Shown here: in pieces, positions 33,938 through 45,494 of the stretch | Numbering within the stretch: the first letter of the stretch is position 1 | Layout: each line of letters starts with the position of its first letter | Assembly: GCA_947561395.2 (NCBI GenBank) | Contig: OX387185.1 | Location: forward strand, 23,565,866-23,629,865 | Direction: 5' to 3' | Length of the DNA stretch: 64,000 nt | DNA from: Buxus sempervirens | Lineage: Eukaryota > Streptophyta > Magnoliopsida > Buxales > Buxaceae | Translations under genes and position numbers: made by a program | The notes under the pieces: model-generated | The model's input: only the letters and a program-made list of their open reading frames with translations | What the model was told of the DNA's origin: nothing | Databases searched by the model: none

Positions 33938-34143
33938 GTATTCGATCATATATGTCGGATACACGTGTTTTTCTTCATATCCAAAATTATATTTCGGATA
34001 CAAAAGATTTGCCCGCCAGATTCACGCGGATTCCCCGACAAATTCGCTCAGAAAATTCAATTTTTGTAATAATTATGTTTGTATCCGACATTTGATGTCG
34101 GATACAAAGGAGGTCATGTATATCCGATGTACATAGTCGGATA
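33938..34143 (+). repeat. Pre-TATA hairpin cluster of P
   Basis: Four dyads of the GTATCCG..CGGATAC type occur. The one at 34081-34105 is perfect, with 11-bp arms GTATCCGACAT/ATGTCGGATAC and loop TTG. Inner arms differ from those of M. Confidence 0.87.
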
Positions 34144-34155
34144 CAAAAATGAGGC

Positions 34156-34163
34156 TATAAAAA
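34156..34163 (+). promoter_or_regulatory. TATA box of P
   Basis: TATAAAAA lies 13 bases after the last pre-TATA hairpin. It is followed by a pyrimidine-rich leader. Confidence 0.7.
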
Positions 34164-37043
34164 AGGGGCAGCACCCCGTTGGTCGGGGTTGCACGGCCCC
34201 CCTTTAGTGCTCCACTTTCCCATCTCCATCCGACCCCATTTCCTATTCCCTTTTCTCCTTTTCTAAACACCAATCCCTACACAAACCTCACTCAATCATC
34301 TCCTTACTCTTCTCTCCTTCATTGAAAACCCCAAAGGAGTCCTTGAAGGTGTCATTGAAGCAAGGGAGGTGCTGCTCAAGTGTAGTTTCGATTCAAAAGG
34401 AGGTGAAGCACATCTTAAACATATCCATAATCCCAAGGTGAGTTCTTTGTATTACGTTATTTCACATATATGAGTATGATGTGATTTGGAGCACATAAAA
34501 TTTTATGTGCATTATGTGCTTGCTGTTGAGGATGGCTGCTACCATTTCTTCTCCATTTTCTTCACTTTTTCCACACCACCACAAGGGCGTAATTCTTCCA
34601 AGGTAAGGTGGGTATTTCAGTTGAACCATAGGGAGGAGATGAGTGACTTTTAGTTGGCTTTTAAGCACTCTAAAATCACTGATTTCGTACAATATAGCTG
34701 TTATTGTTCATTTATTTGATAGGGGAGGATGTTCCCCTTTAATCTTATCTCATGTAACCGTCATGTAACCCCTCTTCCCATCCTTTCTTTAGATCACTTT
34801 CTTGTTAATTAAATAGGTTAGATCAATGTGTGGAGCATGTTGAATTTTCGTCCTGTTATTCTAACTTGCATGAGCATGATTCGTTGTAAACATGCATGGA
34901 GTGTGTTCCCCTTCTATTTCTATCCAAGGTACCCCATGAACAATCCCCCTTTCCCCTTTCTTTAAATGTGTGCGCACGTTTGAAACGCCACACAGGCGAG
35001 GCGCACGGATAAGGTGCGCGAATACCTCCTAAAGGGTAAAACAGGAAAAGGTAGTCGCCACTACCTGATGGGGTGCAGGCAGACACCTGGGTGCCCCAAG
35101 GATATCTATTTTGGTCTGCGGCTTGAGATTCTGAGAAAGGGTTCGGTTACGGTTCGGGGAAGTCCGTAGACACTCCGGTCCGCCCCGTCGAGTTACGGGT
35201 CCCATTGGTTTCCCTGGTTTGAGTCAACTCAATTCTAAACTCACCCTGCTTCTATGCCAGCATGCACATTTTATTGGTCTAGTTGGGGACCACCAAAATG
35301 GTGTGGGTCCCCTTCTTTTATTTGATTTTTATCTTTTTATCCAGATGATGTGGGTTTGATATGCACCCCATTGGAGGGCCCATGAGGCCTTGGAGGGCCC
35401 GTTGGGCCCACAGTCTCAAAATGGGCTTGGAACAGTCCAAAAAGCCCAATGGGTCGGGGACAAGTCAAAAGGGGTTGGATTGGGTCCAACTGGGTCCCAA
35501 AATGGATTTTTTAAGGGTTTCTGGGAACTGACAGCACATTTCGTGCGGTCAAGGTGCAACCGTAGATCAAGTGTGGTTTCACCCGAACCGCTTTGAGTAT
35601 GCGGTTCGGGCCTGAAAATCCAAGAAAGGGCGAAGTGGCCTCGGGATTTAGCTCGGGTTGTCTCTAAGGTATTCCAGTAGTCATGTGGGCCCCTACATGG
35701 GCCCACAGTGGTTCAGGGAATGGGGATCTTCCCACTTTGGTCTCTTTTTTGGGGGTTTCATAGCAAGGAAATGAAGGGAAGCAGGGGAGATTGCCTCCTC
35801 CCCATTGAGCCACCTACAGTAGCTAAATAGGGACCAAGTAGTCCCTGTTTTGGTCTTTTATTTCATGCCTAACAGCAAGCATCCAAGATCAAATAAAGAG
35901 AAACCTATGGTCAAGAACCTAAAACATGCTCCTTCATACAACCAAGACATGCATGCTTTCCTATACACTGTCCACGGAAACAGCAAGGTTTGGGCTCAAA
36001 CTCATATGAGATAGTGAGAGTGGCAAGTATTGGAATGATCTAGCATGATACTAGAGTGAGGAGAGGCTAACATATGCATCCAACAAGTATAATAGCAAGC
36101 AAACCATGCAACTTTCATAAGAAATGACACATGCTGCAAGTATATGAACCAGCAATTAATAATGAGGGAAAAGACATGGCAAAAGGCTTGGTAATGACCT
36201 GAAGACAGTGTGGGAGAGGGGGCCTTCATGCACAGTACTTAGCCATGACATATCTTATGCAAACACCATCACGAAAAAGAAAAAAACCTGCTGTAATAAG
36301 ACAGGGACAGCAGCTGATAACAGGTACTTGGGCATGGCCATGGGGCTTACGCATGCTTATACCTTCATGATCCTTGTCTTTAATGCATGCAAGAAGGAGG
36401 TCTCATGACCACCACATGGAGCAACCAAAAGTAGTGAGAGTAATAGAGAAGAGCAACTACAAGAAGGGAATATGGGGGGTTACATAGGGGGTACAAAAGA
36501 TTGGTGAAAAGAAAAGGGGAACATGCTCCCCATGTAGATAAGAGAAGGCATCCCCAAAACAAAACTATAAGGGTATTTTGAAATCATGCAAAGACGAACT
36601 CTCACCCTCTCCTATCACCATACGCATGCTCCCCTTTACCATGGGAGTTCTCTCATTTCCACATGATGGACACAAGTAAAGGAAAGAGTGATCATCATAC
36701 TAAAAGAGAAAAGGAAACATGCCAAAGATGGGTAACACCCTAATCATGCTTAGAACAAACTCACTTTGATTTATGTTGAACAAAAGGTTGTAGAAAACAT
36801 TACCTTGGGTTTAAAAACCCAATAGAGGTGTGTTTGAACCTCCTTGAGGTGAACACAGCAGCTGGAGCTCCTCCTTCAGTTGCAACAACAAGTTCTCTTC
36901 CTCCTTCAAATTTCCAAGTGAGGGAGATGGAGAAGGAAAGGAGAGTGGAAGCCTAGGGTGGGTGATTTCGTACCAAGGATGATGTGGGAGAAGGGGTGGA
37001 AACAGCCCAAGAAAAGCCCACCCCTTGAAAGTGTTCGGATTTT

Positions 37044-37052
37044 CTATTTATA
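37044..37052 (-). promoter_or_regulatory. TATA box of the solo LTR
   Basis: TATAAATAG on the minus strand lies 13 bases downstream of the AAAACCGCAT/ATGCGGTTTT hairpin. Confidence 0.7.
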
Positions 37053-37064
37053 GAACACAGAGAC

Positions 37065-37216
37065 AAAACCGCATACTCAATGCGGTTTTGCCGAAAATGA
37101 ACAGTAACCGCAATTTTTATTATTTCCCACTTATCTTAATTAGTTTAATTAAGATATTAGACTTCCCCAAATTTTATTATTTCCCACTTATCTTAATTAG
37201 TTTAATTAAGATATTA
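37065..37216 (-). repeat. Pre-TATA palindromes of the solo LTR
   Basis: Two copies of the perfect dyad TATCTTAATTA-GTT-TAATTAAGATA lie at 37132-37156 and 37192-37216, inside a 60-bp tandem duplication. The perfect dyad AAAACCGCAT-ACTCA-ATGCGGTTTT lies at 37065-37089. Confidence 0.92.
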
Positions 37217-38328
37217 GACTTTGACTGATTTGCCCCTAGGACTGTTTTGCTTATATCTTCTTCATCCGGGCTCTAATTCCAGCAAACTCAGTTGCGTTGG
37301 AACCGTGTCGGGATTCTATATCCACTGGGATAAAAGCAAGGTGGCCAATTATCACTTGATCAAAAGCCAACTTTTATCCCCTCAGGGTTTGATTTTTCAG
37401 CTAGGGTTTTCATTTTCAGCATTTCTGGGGGATGCAAAAATGAGGTGCTTACAAAATGCATTCTTTTAGTTTAGATGGTTGGTTCATGTTAGTGATCATG
37501 CTGTAAATTATGCGGGATGCATGCTGGATTCCATTTCCTTTATTTACTTCGCTTGTGTATGGGTTAATTAAGATTTTAAGCATGCATGTCATTTCCTAAC
37601 CACGTGGGTGTTGTAGCATGCATGATGAATGGAGTCCCAAGTTCATGTACATCAAGTGGGTTCATGCATTAGAACCTTCACCACTTGCTATGCTTTTGGT
37701 CCTTTCTTTTGTGCTCATTAGCATGCTTTAGTCATGATCTTTTCCCTCTTTTATTCCACTGTTTCATGCGATTTTCTCATCTCCCTTACTTCATTTAGAG
37801 TTGCTGTTTTTTTTGCCTATAAGAAATTTACTCCATTCTTATTCACTCATCTCATGCATAGGCTCGTATCCCCAATCATTAGATGCATGATTAGGTCTCT
37901 GTATGTGGGAAGGTGTTCACTTTTAGTTCATGTATGCGGCCAATGCATACATATAGGTGTGTGTTGTTAAGGAACATGTCTATTTATATTTGGAGCATGT
38001 CTTTTGGTATTTTGTGATTGGGTTTCTGTTGTGCATGCGGGGTGCTTTCTCTAAGCCAAAAGAAACCCACACAGGGACACTTCGTCCCTGTCTCTTTACC
38101 ATGTTAGATTCGAAGAGAGAGAAGGGATGGATCCTCATCCATCTCCCTTGATCTTGATCTCAAAACCCTCAAAAGGAGGCCTGTTTGTTTCCATCTAAAC
38201 CACAGTGGGCCCACACAGGGGCCCACATAAATGCTGGAACATCCCTGGAAGCCCAGAAATCCAAACCCATAGTAGAAATCCCAAGGAATCATGTTTTTGA
38301 GCTGATCCGACAACTCAGGTCGGATTAG

Positions 38329-38512
38329 CATGCTTAGCTGTGTAGCCGAAATTTGATTTCGACTACACTGTTTTTTCTGTGTAGCCGAAATCCGTCGGAT
38401 TAGCATGCTTAGCTGTGTAGCCGAAATTTGATTTCGACTACACTGTTTTTTCTGTGTAGCCGAAATCCGGATTTCGGCTACACTGTGTATTCTGTATATC
38501 CGAAAATCGATT
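38329..38512 (+). repeat. Downstream hairpin cluster of P
   Basis: GTGTAGCCGAAAT-TTG-ATTTCGACTACAC dyads are duplicated in a 70-bp tandem repeat. A perfect 30-bp palindrome is at 38454-38483 (arm GTGTAGCCGAAATCC), and a TCCGAAA/TTTCGGA dyad follows. Confidence 0.9.
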
Positions 38513-39984
38513 TCGGATACACCCTGTAATTTCTGGTTTTAGGGTTTTGGGCCCCCTTGTCTATTTTTCACGACTTGTTTCAATTAAACCAATCAAGCCA
38601 GCTGGGTTTCCGGGTGACCCAGAAACCCAAGATGGGACTTGGACCACCGGTCCAACTAGACACACTTGTGGGCTTTCCAATGGGCCCACCAAGCCCGATA
38701 GATCCACTTAAATGTAAATAAGAAAATAAGACATTTGGGTGGCCTAGACCATTTGAGGCCCACCGAAGCCCAATTCGGGATATGAACGCTTAGAATAAGT
38801 TATGGTTTGGTCGAGACCATGGGCAAGGGCCTATCGGGCCCGCCAAGCCCATTAACCTAACAAGGAAAGGGTCCCTATACCCTAGTCCCGAGAGTCTTGG
38901 GCTTTCAAGCCCTAACCCAGGATATGGGCCCTAAGCCCGATCTTGGCTCACCAAAGGAAACTTTTAATCACTTGGCAACCATGGTGAGGCCCACCCGAGG
39001 GCCCACAAGCATACCCGACTCACTTTTTTCATGGAATTGAACTTAATCTCCAAATTGAACTTAAAATAAAAATCAATTCACTAAACCAAAGCCCAAAGGG
39101 CCTCCCAAGGTTAGACGGAGGCCCACCAAGGGACATGTGGGCTACACCTAGCCCACCCAGGAATCCGCGGGCCTTTCAACAGGGCCCGCCCAATCACGCT
39201 CACAATCATTTTAAGCTAAAAAGATAAAATCAAGCAAAAGGGGATCCACACCGCTTTGGCAGTCCCCGCTGTAAGCACCTCATTTTTGCGCTCCCAGAAA
39301 AAAACCAAAAATGCAAACCCTGGACAGAAAGTCAAACCCTAAGGGGTGAAAAGTTGACTTTTTGATCAAGTGAAAATTGGCCAACTCGCTTTATGCCATT
39401 GGATAGAGAATCTCGACACGGTTCCAACGCAACTGAGTTTGCAGGAATCGGGGTTCGGACGAAGGTTCGGCGGGCGGTCAAACTTAAGGAAAAGCCAAGA
39501 GTTGACTTTTCCTCGAATTCCGTGCCAAGTACCTTGCTTTATATCATTGGATAGAGAATCTCGACACGATCCCAACGCAACTGAGTTTGCAGGAATCGGG
39601 GTCCGGATGAAGGTTCTGCGGGCGATCAAACTTGAGCAGAGCCAAAAGTTGACTTTCTGCTAAAATCCGATCCGGAGGCCTACCCCTAGGTCATGGGATG
39701 GAGGGCTCCGATACGATTCTAATGAAACTAAGTTTGCCCAGATCGGAGTCCGGATGAAGGAAATATGAGCTGACGAAATTCCCGGGCAACAAAACCGGCA
39801 ATCTGCGCACGTGGCAAAAAGCTGCACACGTGGCGAGTTGCGCAGGAAAATATCTCGGGGATTAAATCCGTAAATATCCAAACATACGAAATATCCCAGG
39901 GACTAAATCCGTGAAAATCCGAGAATATCGGATTAAATCAAAAATTGCCAGGGACTAAATCCGAATTTTTTAGATTTTTACGTC

Positions 39985-40090
39985 CGGCGAGCGGCGGCAT
40001 TAAATGATTTTCATCATTATGCCGCTCGCGCGGACGTGGCGAGCGGCATGCGCTCACCTGGAGCTGGGCGCCAAGGTGGGCGCATACCCT
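39985..40090 (+). repeat. Pre-TATA GC dyad of G2
   Basis: Arms of about 18 bp, CGTCCG-GCGAGCGGCGGCAT against ATGCCGCTCGCGCGGACG with small bulges, enclose an AT-rich loop (TTAAATGATTTTCATCATT), itself a dyad. The block ends GGGCGCATACCC just before the TATA box. Confidence 0.85.
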
Positions 40091-40102
40091 TTTTTTTCGC
40101 TT

Positions 40103-40110
40103 ATATAAGC
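40103..40110 (+). promoter_or_regulatory. TATA box of the G2 5' LTR
   Basis: TATATAAG follows the GC dyad block and a T run. Confidence 0.7.
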
Positions 40111-41049
40111 CGCGCGGCATTTCGCGCAGAGGGGTTGGAAGACTTCTCGAAAAAAAACTAAGTGTTAGGATTTTTGGAGGGTTCGAAGGGTTTTTGTCTG
40201 GTTTTCTTCTTCCTTCACCCGAAGCCCTCCTCTCTTCATCCCTGCTTGCCCCCAAAAAAAAAAACCCAAGAGGCTCACCCTTCTTTGGTTCTTCTCCATT
40301 TCCACCCAAGCAAGGGGAAGCTTGCTACTGTTGGTGCGGTGAAATGGAGGATCCCGCCGCTGTCTGGTTTCGAGGAGGCTCCCACATTCGGCTCCAGAAC
40401 TCAAGAACCACCAGGTGAGGATCCCTGTTACTTTGGTTTACACATATATGAATATGCGATGTTCTTTTGTAAGCCGGTCTTATTCAGTGGTATGAAACCA
40501 CTGCCATGAAAACTTGCCATGTTTTTCCTTTTCACTTCCATCTGATGAAGACCACCAAGTAAGGAAGAGGAAGATGCATGTGTTGCTCGCGCTGAAAAGG
40601 GAGCATGTTCCCAAGTTCCCTTCATCCCTTGTATCCCTGTAAACCCCCCTCTTCATTCCCTTCTTCGGATGTTAGCATGCATGTTTGAAGGGCCAGTCTG
40701 TGGATGGGATTGCATGTTGTTTTCTTTGTTTTTATTGTGCTGGACTTGCTAACATGCCCCCCAACCCCCTGCCTATGCTGTTTGCTCCTTGTTGCGCCCC
40801 TGTAAGCATGCTCCCATCATCCCATTAACTGTCTGTAGTCCTAGGACTGTGTTGTTTTGTGATAATGGGGTTTGGTTTCCTTTTTAGTGATATGGAGTTG
40901 TGTATTTAATCAATTAGATTAATTCCAATGCATGTGTGAGTATCTCCTGGGGGTGGCCGAAGCCCTGGGAGGGCTTACAGAGCCTAAAAAATGAGTTACA
41001 GACCTTAAAAGCAGCTCAGAAATGGAGTTTGAAAGAAAAACCGAGAACA

Positions 41050-41262
41050 TCGAGTATCCGCGAAGCTCGCGCGAAGCTCGCGCGCACCTTCGCACGAGGC
41101 TCGCACGAGGCTCGCGCTCATCTCGCGCGAAGCTCGCGCTCATCTCGCGCAAAGCTCGCGCGAAGCTCACGCGAGGCTCGCGCTCACCTCTTTTTTTTTG
41201 TGTTTTCGCTGTTTTTGGTCCGCCCGGCCCGCGCCTACCTCGCGCCTAGTGCCCGAGGTCGG
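41050..41262 (+). repeat. GCGCGAAGCTC array, downstream cluster of the G2 LTR
   Basis: About a dozen 10-15 bp units of CTCGCGCGAAG / GCTCGCGCTCAC type are followed by GGCGCATACCCC, a word shared with the pre-TATA block. The 3' LTR copy (55855-55980) is about 85 bp shorter. Confidence 0.85.
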
Positions 41263-42535
41263 CGCATACCCCTAAAAACATGCCAAATTGATATATTTTT
41301 GAAAAAATTCCAAAAATGCCCTTTACTGTACCGCGGGGGGTTCGCCCCCCGCACCCCACCCCTTTGTTCTCTGCGCATCCAACTTGTACCTTGGTACGGG
41401 GAGGTACCATACCCCGTGGGCTCCGCTTCGCTTCGCCCACAGGGTCCCCGGGTACCTCCCCTTGGACCCAGCACAATGAGCCAGTTTTGTTTTCTGACAG
41501 AGTGTCCATCTTGCGTTTTGTTTCTGTGATTATTGCTGGATGTAAATGCCATTTCCGAAACGAACCGGATAAACCAATAGGGTTTCCGGGTCACCCGGAA
41601 ACCCGACATGGGACTTGGACTCCCGATCCAACTTGACTTCCAGTGGGCCTTCCAACGGGGCCCACCAAGCCCAATAAACACCAAAGCATGCCATTAAAAT
41701 AACTTAAGTAAAATGAACAATTTGAACCGGGCGGGCCAAACCCAATGCGGCCCACCCGAGCCTTGTTGTGCGAAATGGATGCATGAATTGCGTGGTTTGG
41801 CCGAGACCAAGGGCAAGGGCCTACCGGGCCCGCCAAAGCCCACTAACCGAACCAAGGAAGGGTGCAAACCCTAATTTCTGGTAACTTGGGCTTACAAGCC
41901 CAGATTTGGACTACGGGCCCCAAGCCCAGTGTCCAGCTCACTTTGGCAGATTAAAAAGATAAATCTAATAAAAATACTTGGCCACCATGTGGGCCCACCT
42001 TAGGGGCCCACAGACCAGTCCGGCCCACTTGTGCATGAAAAACACTTAATCTTCAAAGCTTAACTTAAAATAAAATCTGTTGAACTAACCAAAGCCCAAA
42101 GGACCTCTCAGGCTAGACTGAGGTCCACAAGGGTACACGGGCTTCACTAAGCCCACCAAGGATACCGTGGGCCTTCCAACAGGGCCCACCCAACCAGACC
42201 CAGATCACCTAATTAAACAAGATGAAAGCAATTAAAGGGACCCACACCACTCAGGTGGTCCCGCCAGACTTAACCAAACTGCATATCGGATTAGGAAGCG
42301 GGTGAGACCAATGGAAGCTGACTCAAACCAGGGAACCCACGGGACCCGTCATCCGACGGGGTGGACCGGGGTGTCTACGGACTTCCCCGAACCACAACCG
42401 AGAACAGACTTAGAATCTCAAGCCGCAGACCAAAAGCCCTAATAGACAGGATTAGGCACCCAGGTGTCCGCCTGCACCCCATCAGGCGGTGGCGACTCCG
42501 AATCACCCGGTGCCGCGTTTCCCACGCGCGCACCC

Positions 42536-42553
42536 TGGCGACTCCACTGGGGA
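42536..42553 (+). promoter_or_regulatory. Primer-binding site of G2
   Basis: TGGCGACTCCACTGGGGA lies just after the 5' LTR. It differs from G1 and M by two bases (CCA for TGC). Confidence 0.82.
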
Positions 42554-44060
42554 CTTTTCAGCCCAGTAGGACCCTAGTTAGATGAGTCAGCATAAAGAGA
42601 GATTTAGTTGACGTTTAGGGTTTCTTACTACCTCGTTTAGTAAGATACAGAATACGCGTAATTACGCGTTCTGGGGAGTCCTGTCAAAGGGACACGATAA
42701 TTGCCTAGGGCAAGTGGGATTTAAGCGGTCCTTTGTGAGCCCCCACTTACCTGGGGACTCTCCCAGGACCTCGTATTGCGTGCTAATTCTGCACCTTGCT
42801 ATACGAGACAGTAACAATCCCTTTACCAACAAAATCTAAACAAATCTCACCTGTGTAGACACAACACGCAGCCCAACTGCACACACGGGCACACCACCAC
42901 ACCGTGGATGGATTTTTATTTATTTATTTCCGTTCTTGTGAGATAAACTGCGTGGGGTGATACGCACGAGGGAGGCTGCGTGAATGATCCGACCCTTGGT
43001 AGATGAGTGAAATCGGATATTGCTACTTCTTTACCAAACCTAGACCTCTCTAGCAGCCTACCCTTCTGATTCCTATGAACTGATCTTTGGGATGGTATTA
43101 GCACCTACGCTCCCGTGGCTTGCCGGGGAAAACAGGGTAAACCCATCCCCCCAGTTTTCTGGAGTCCATTAGCACCACTGGTTTCTTGCCGTGGCACGCG
43201 AGGATCCAGTACTGGTCCAGACCCTTGTAGGCTTATGTCTCGGGCTGGGTATCCTTCCCCACCTAACGTTTCTGAATGAACCTAGCGTTGAGCATGAGAG
43301 GGTGTGTAGGATGTGAATGATGAATAAAATTGGAATAAAATTCAGAGTCCATCAGGGGCAGCAACCCCCGCTTTTTGCATCAAATGGAGTAAACCCTAGA
43401 TGCTGGGCTACCTCGGCCCTAGCTTAGGAAGCTCACCTAATTTTGATCAGGGGAACCACCCCAGATCCATGCATGGAGTCCTGTATGCTATGGGTCTTGA
43501 CCCATTAGAGTCCGCTGGGAGCACTTTAAGTCCAGATTGGTCTTTTAGAGCAGATGAAAGCCGGCCAGATCAGACAAACAGATGAAAGCATGCCAGATCA
43601 GAACATGGGCACTAAACCCTAGATCTAGGAATTTTTAGCCTACCCGCTTGAAAAGCAATTTGTATCCTCCCTTTTGGCTCCCAACAGCCTTAAGGATGAA
43701 TTCTTTGAAGTTTTTGTAAATACTTTTGTAAACCTTCACCCTCGATGGCAAGTTGTAATTTTTGCTGTGGTACGACGCCAAAAGCAGATGAAAGACAGAA
43801 AGACTGATCAGGACTTGAATGTGCTCCTCTACACAAGTATGTCTAGGAGTCGCGCCTGCATTGGCACCAACCCTTAGGACCACACACTATGTGTGCCTGA
43901 GTTAAAATTCCGCACTGGTTTTGTCTTTTGCTTTATTTTGTTAAGCATGTTAGAATTGCTAGTGATTAGTTTGTTGCTTGCAATTTTGTATGTCTTAGGA
44001 CTGATTAAGAGTTTGGTGTGGAACCTTAAACTGATTTGGAATTTTGATCGGATAGTTGGC
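42554..44060 (+). other. 5' leader of G2
   Basis: This is a 1.5 kb untranslated leader homologous to those of M and G1. It includes the CAGCAACCCCCGC block near 43360 and ends in a TTTTGTCTTTTGCTTTATTT pyrimidine-rich run before ORF1. No gene is seen. Confidence 0.78.
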
Positions 44061-45494
44061 ATGGCATCTTCATCCTCATCTGAGAGAACCCGTTCCCCTA
44101 GGATAGAGAAGTGCGCCTGGGATACCCCCTGGATCCGTTCTTGGACAAGGCAGCTCCAAGGGAGTGAGCAGATTGAATGGGAGCACAAATACCACATGGG
44201 ACAGACTTTGTCCCTATTAAATGTGCCGATCAACTGGGATATGATCCAAGCAGCTCTGCTTTTTTGGGATCCCCAGCTTTCAGTGTTTCGATTCGGGATC
44301 AATGAGTTGACTCCCACAATTGAGGAACTTGACCTGTTCCTCCGATTTCGCGACTTAGGAGAACCCGCTAGGCCAAGTCTCAAAGAAAGCTACAAGAATG
44401 AAGCTTGCGCTTTCTTTGGCCTCTCAAGGGGAGAATTCCAGACCTTAGGAGGTGAAAAATCATTCACTAGGGTCTCCAAAACATTCCTTGCTGAAAAAAT
44501 AAGAAACAAAAAGCAGGAAAGACCCCGGGCTTGGTTTGACACCTTCACCCTTGTGGTTCTGTCGCAAATCTTCTTTCCAACTGGAGGAGACACCATTAAT
44601 TTGGCCCTCATGGAAATTGTGGATCAACTCAGGACAGGGTACCGAATCATGCCACTGATCCTAGCTCAATTGTTCCATTCCCTGACTTTGTCCAAAAACG
44701 GAACCCGGAGGTTTCAAGGGTGCGCTCCCCTTCTCCGCCTTTGGCTGCAAGACCACCTGATGGTGTCATCACCAGTCAGTGCATATTACAAAGCAACCGG
44801 CGACAACATCCATTGGTTGGCTCAAAGAGAGATCAAACCAGACCTACCCGCCCGTGAGGATTGGTTTAACCACTTTCTCCACCTGAAAGGAGAAACGGAC
44901 ATCAGATGGTGGGGTACATACAACATCCCCTACACCCCCATTATAGCTTTCAAGAAAAGAGAGGGACTTGCCTTGATAGGCCTCACCCATGCCATGCCAT
45001 ACTATCCGATTCAGGTTCTGAGACAGTTTGGGAAACCGCAGGGAATCCCAGCCAAGGACGACATGAGCAGTTTGATTGGTCCACTCACTAAATGACTAAG
45101 GACCCAACTGTTGACAGAGTGGAAGACAGTCTGCGTATGTCGAGAAGACGTTTTCACCGAATCGCACTTTCAAGATTACGAGCAGTGGATAGCTCGGGAA
45201 TTTGGCCACAACGGCCCCCCACCTCTTCAGCCTGTCGCATCAGGCGGCATTCCAGTTTCGCCCCCTAACACATATAGGGACAGGGTGGCCGAACTGCAGG
45301 AGACCCACTCCCGTATCCATTCAGCTTATGTGGATTCGGAAAGGGAAAGTAGGCAGGCCAATACGGCCTTGCAACATGAAATGGAATTAGTGCGTAAGCG
45401 CGCTGAGGAGGACCGACGTCTGTGGAACAAGCTTCTGCGAGCCTTGAGGATGCAAGACGTGTCCTCCCACTATGATGATGACCAACCTAGCTAG
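44061..45494 (+). pseudogene. ORF1 region of G2 (Ogre ORF1, DUF7745-like)
   Basis: The likely start is the ATG at 44061 (MASSSSSERTRSP); the frame is open further upstream but unlike protein. The core resembles the plant family known as DUF7745: FWDPQLSVFRFGINELTPTIEELDLFLRF near residues 70-100, then RPRAWFDTFTLVVLSQIFFP, and a conserved NWLAQREIKPDLP-like stretch. The last 80 residues of the region form a charged coiled coil (RVAELQETHSRIHSAYVDSE). ORF1 upstream of gag distinguishes Ogre; its function is unknown. The reading frame appears interrupted (about one break). Confidence 0.82.

Larger units (their letters stand above)
34969..37453 (-). mobile_element. Solo LTR of an Ogre/Tat-like family, TSD AAATG
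   Basis: On the minus strand it runs from TGTAAGCACCTCATTTTTGC (37453) to CGTGCGCACA (34969), 2485 bp, with AAATG at 34964-34968 and 37454-37458. It is a solo LTR inserted in the P LTR. Features in order on the minus strand: AT-rich palindromes (37216-37132), a GC hairpin (37089-37065), a TATA box (37052-37044), a donor-like CCCAAG|GTAATG (about 36803), a downstream hairpin (about 35600-35570) and the conserved end. It is distinct from the P and M LTRs in its dyad motifs. Confidence 0.92.
39270..42534 (+). repeat. 5' LTR of G2
   Basis: It is 3265 bp. U3 has three repeats of about 150 bp (39360-39790), each with GTTGACTTTT and a CTCGACACGGTTCCAACGCAA-like block. Then come a large GC dyad (39985-40043), the TATA box TATATAAG (40103), a leader ending in CCAG|GTGAGG (40415), a GC-rich array (41050-41262), a segment absent from the 3' LTR (about 41291-41454), GGGCCC-rich DNA, and the end GCGCGCACC. 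Confidence 0.94.

Noticed and set aside
40936-41529. 197-codon frame rich in REARAKLAR repeats as an antimicrobial-like or RNA-binding protein
   Set aside because: It is the translation of the GCGCGAAGCTC array, whose length differs between the twin LTRs.
45111-45494. Separate coiled-coil gene after ORF1 of G2
   Set aside because: Position and composition fit the C-terminal part of Ogre ORF1. It is more simply a part of the ORF1 region.
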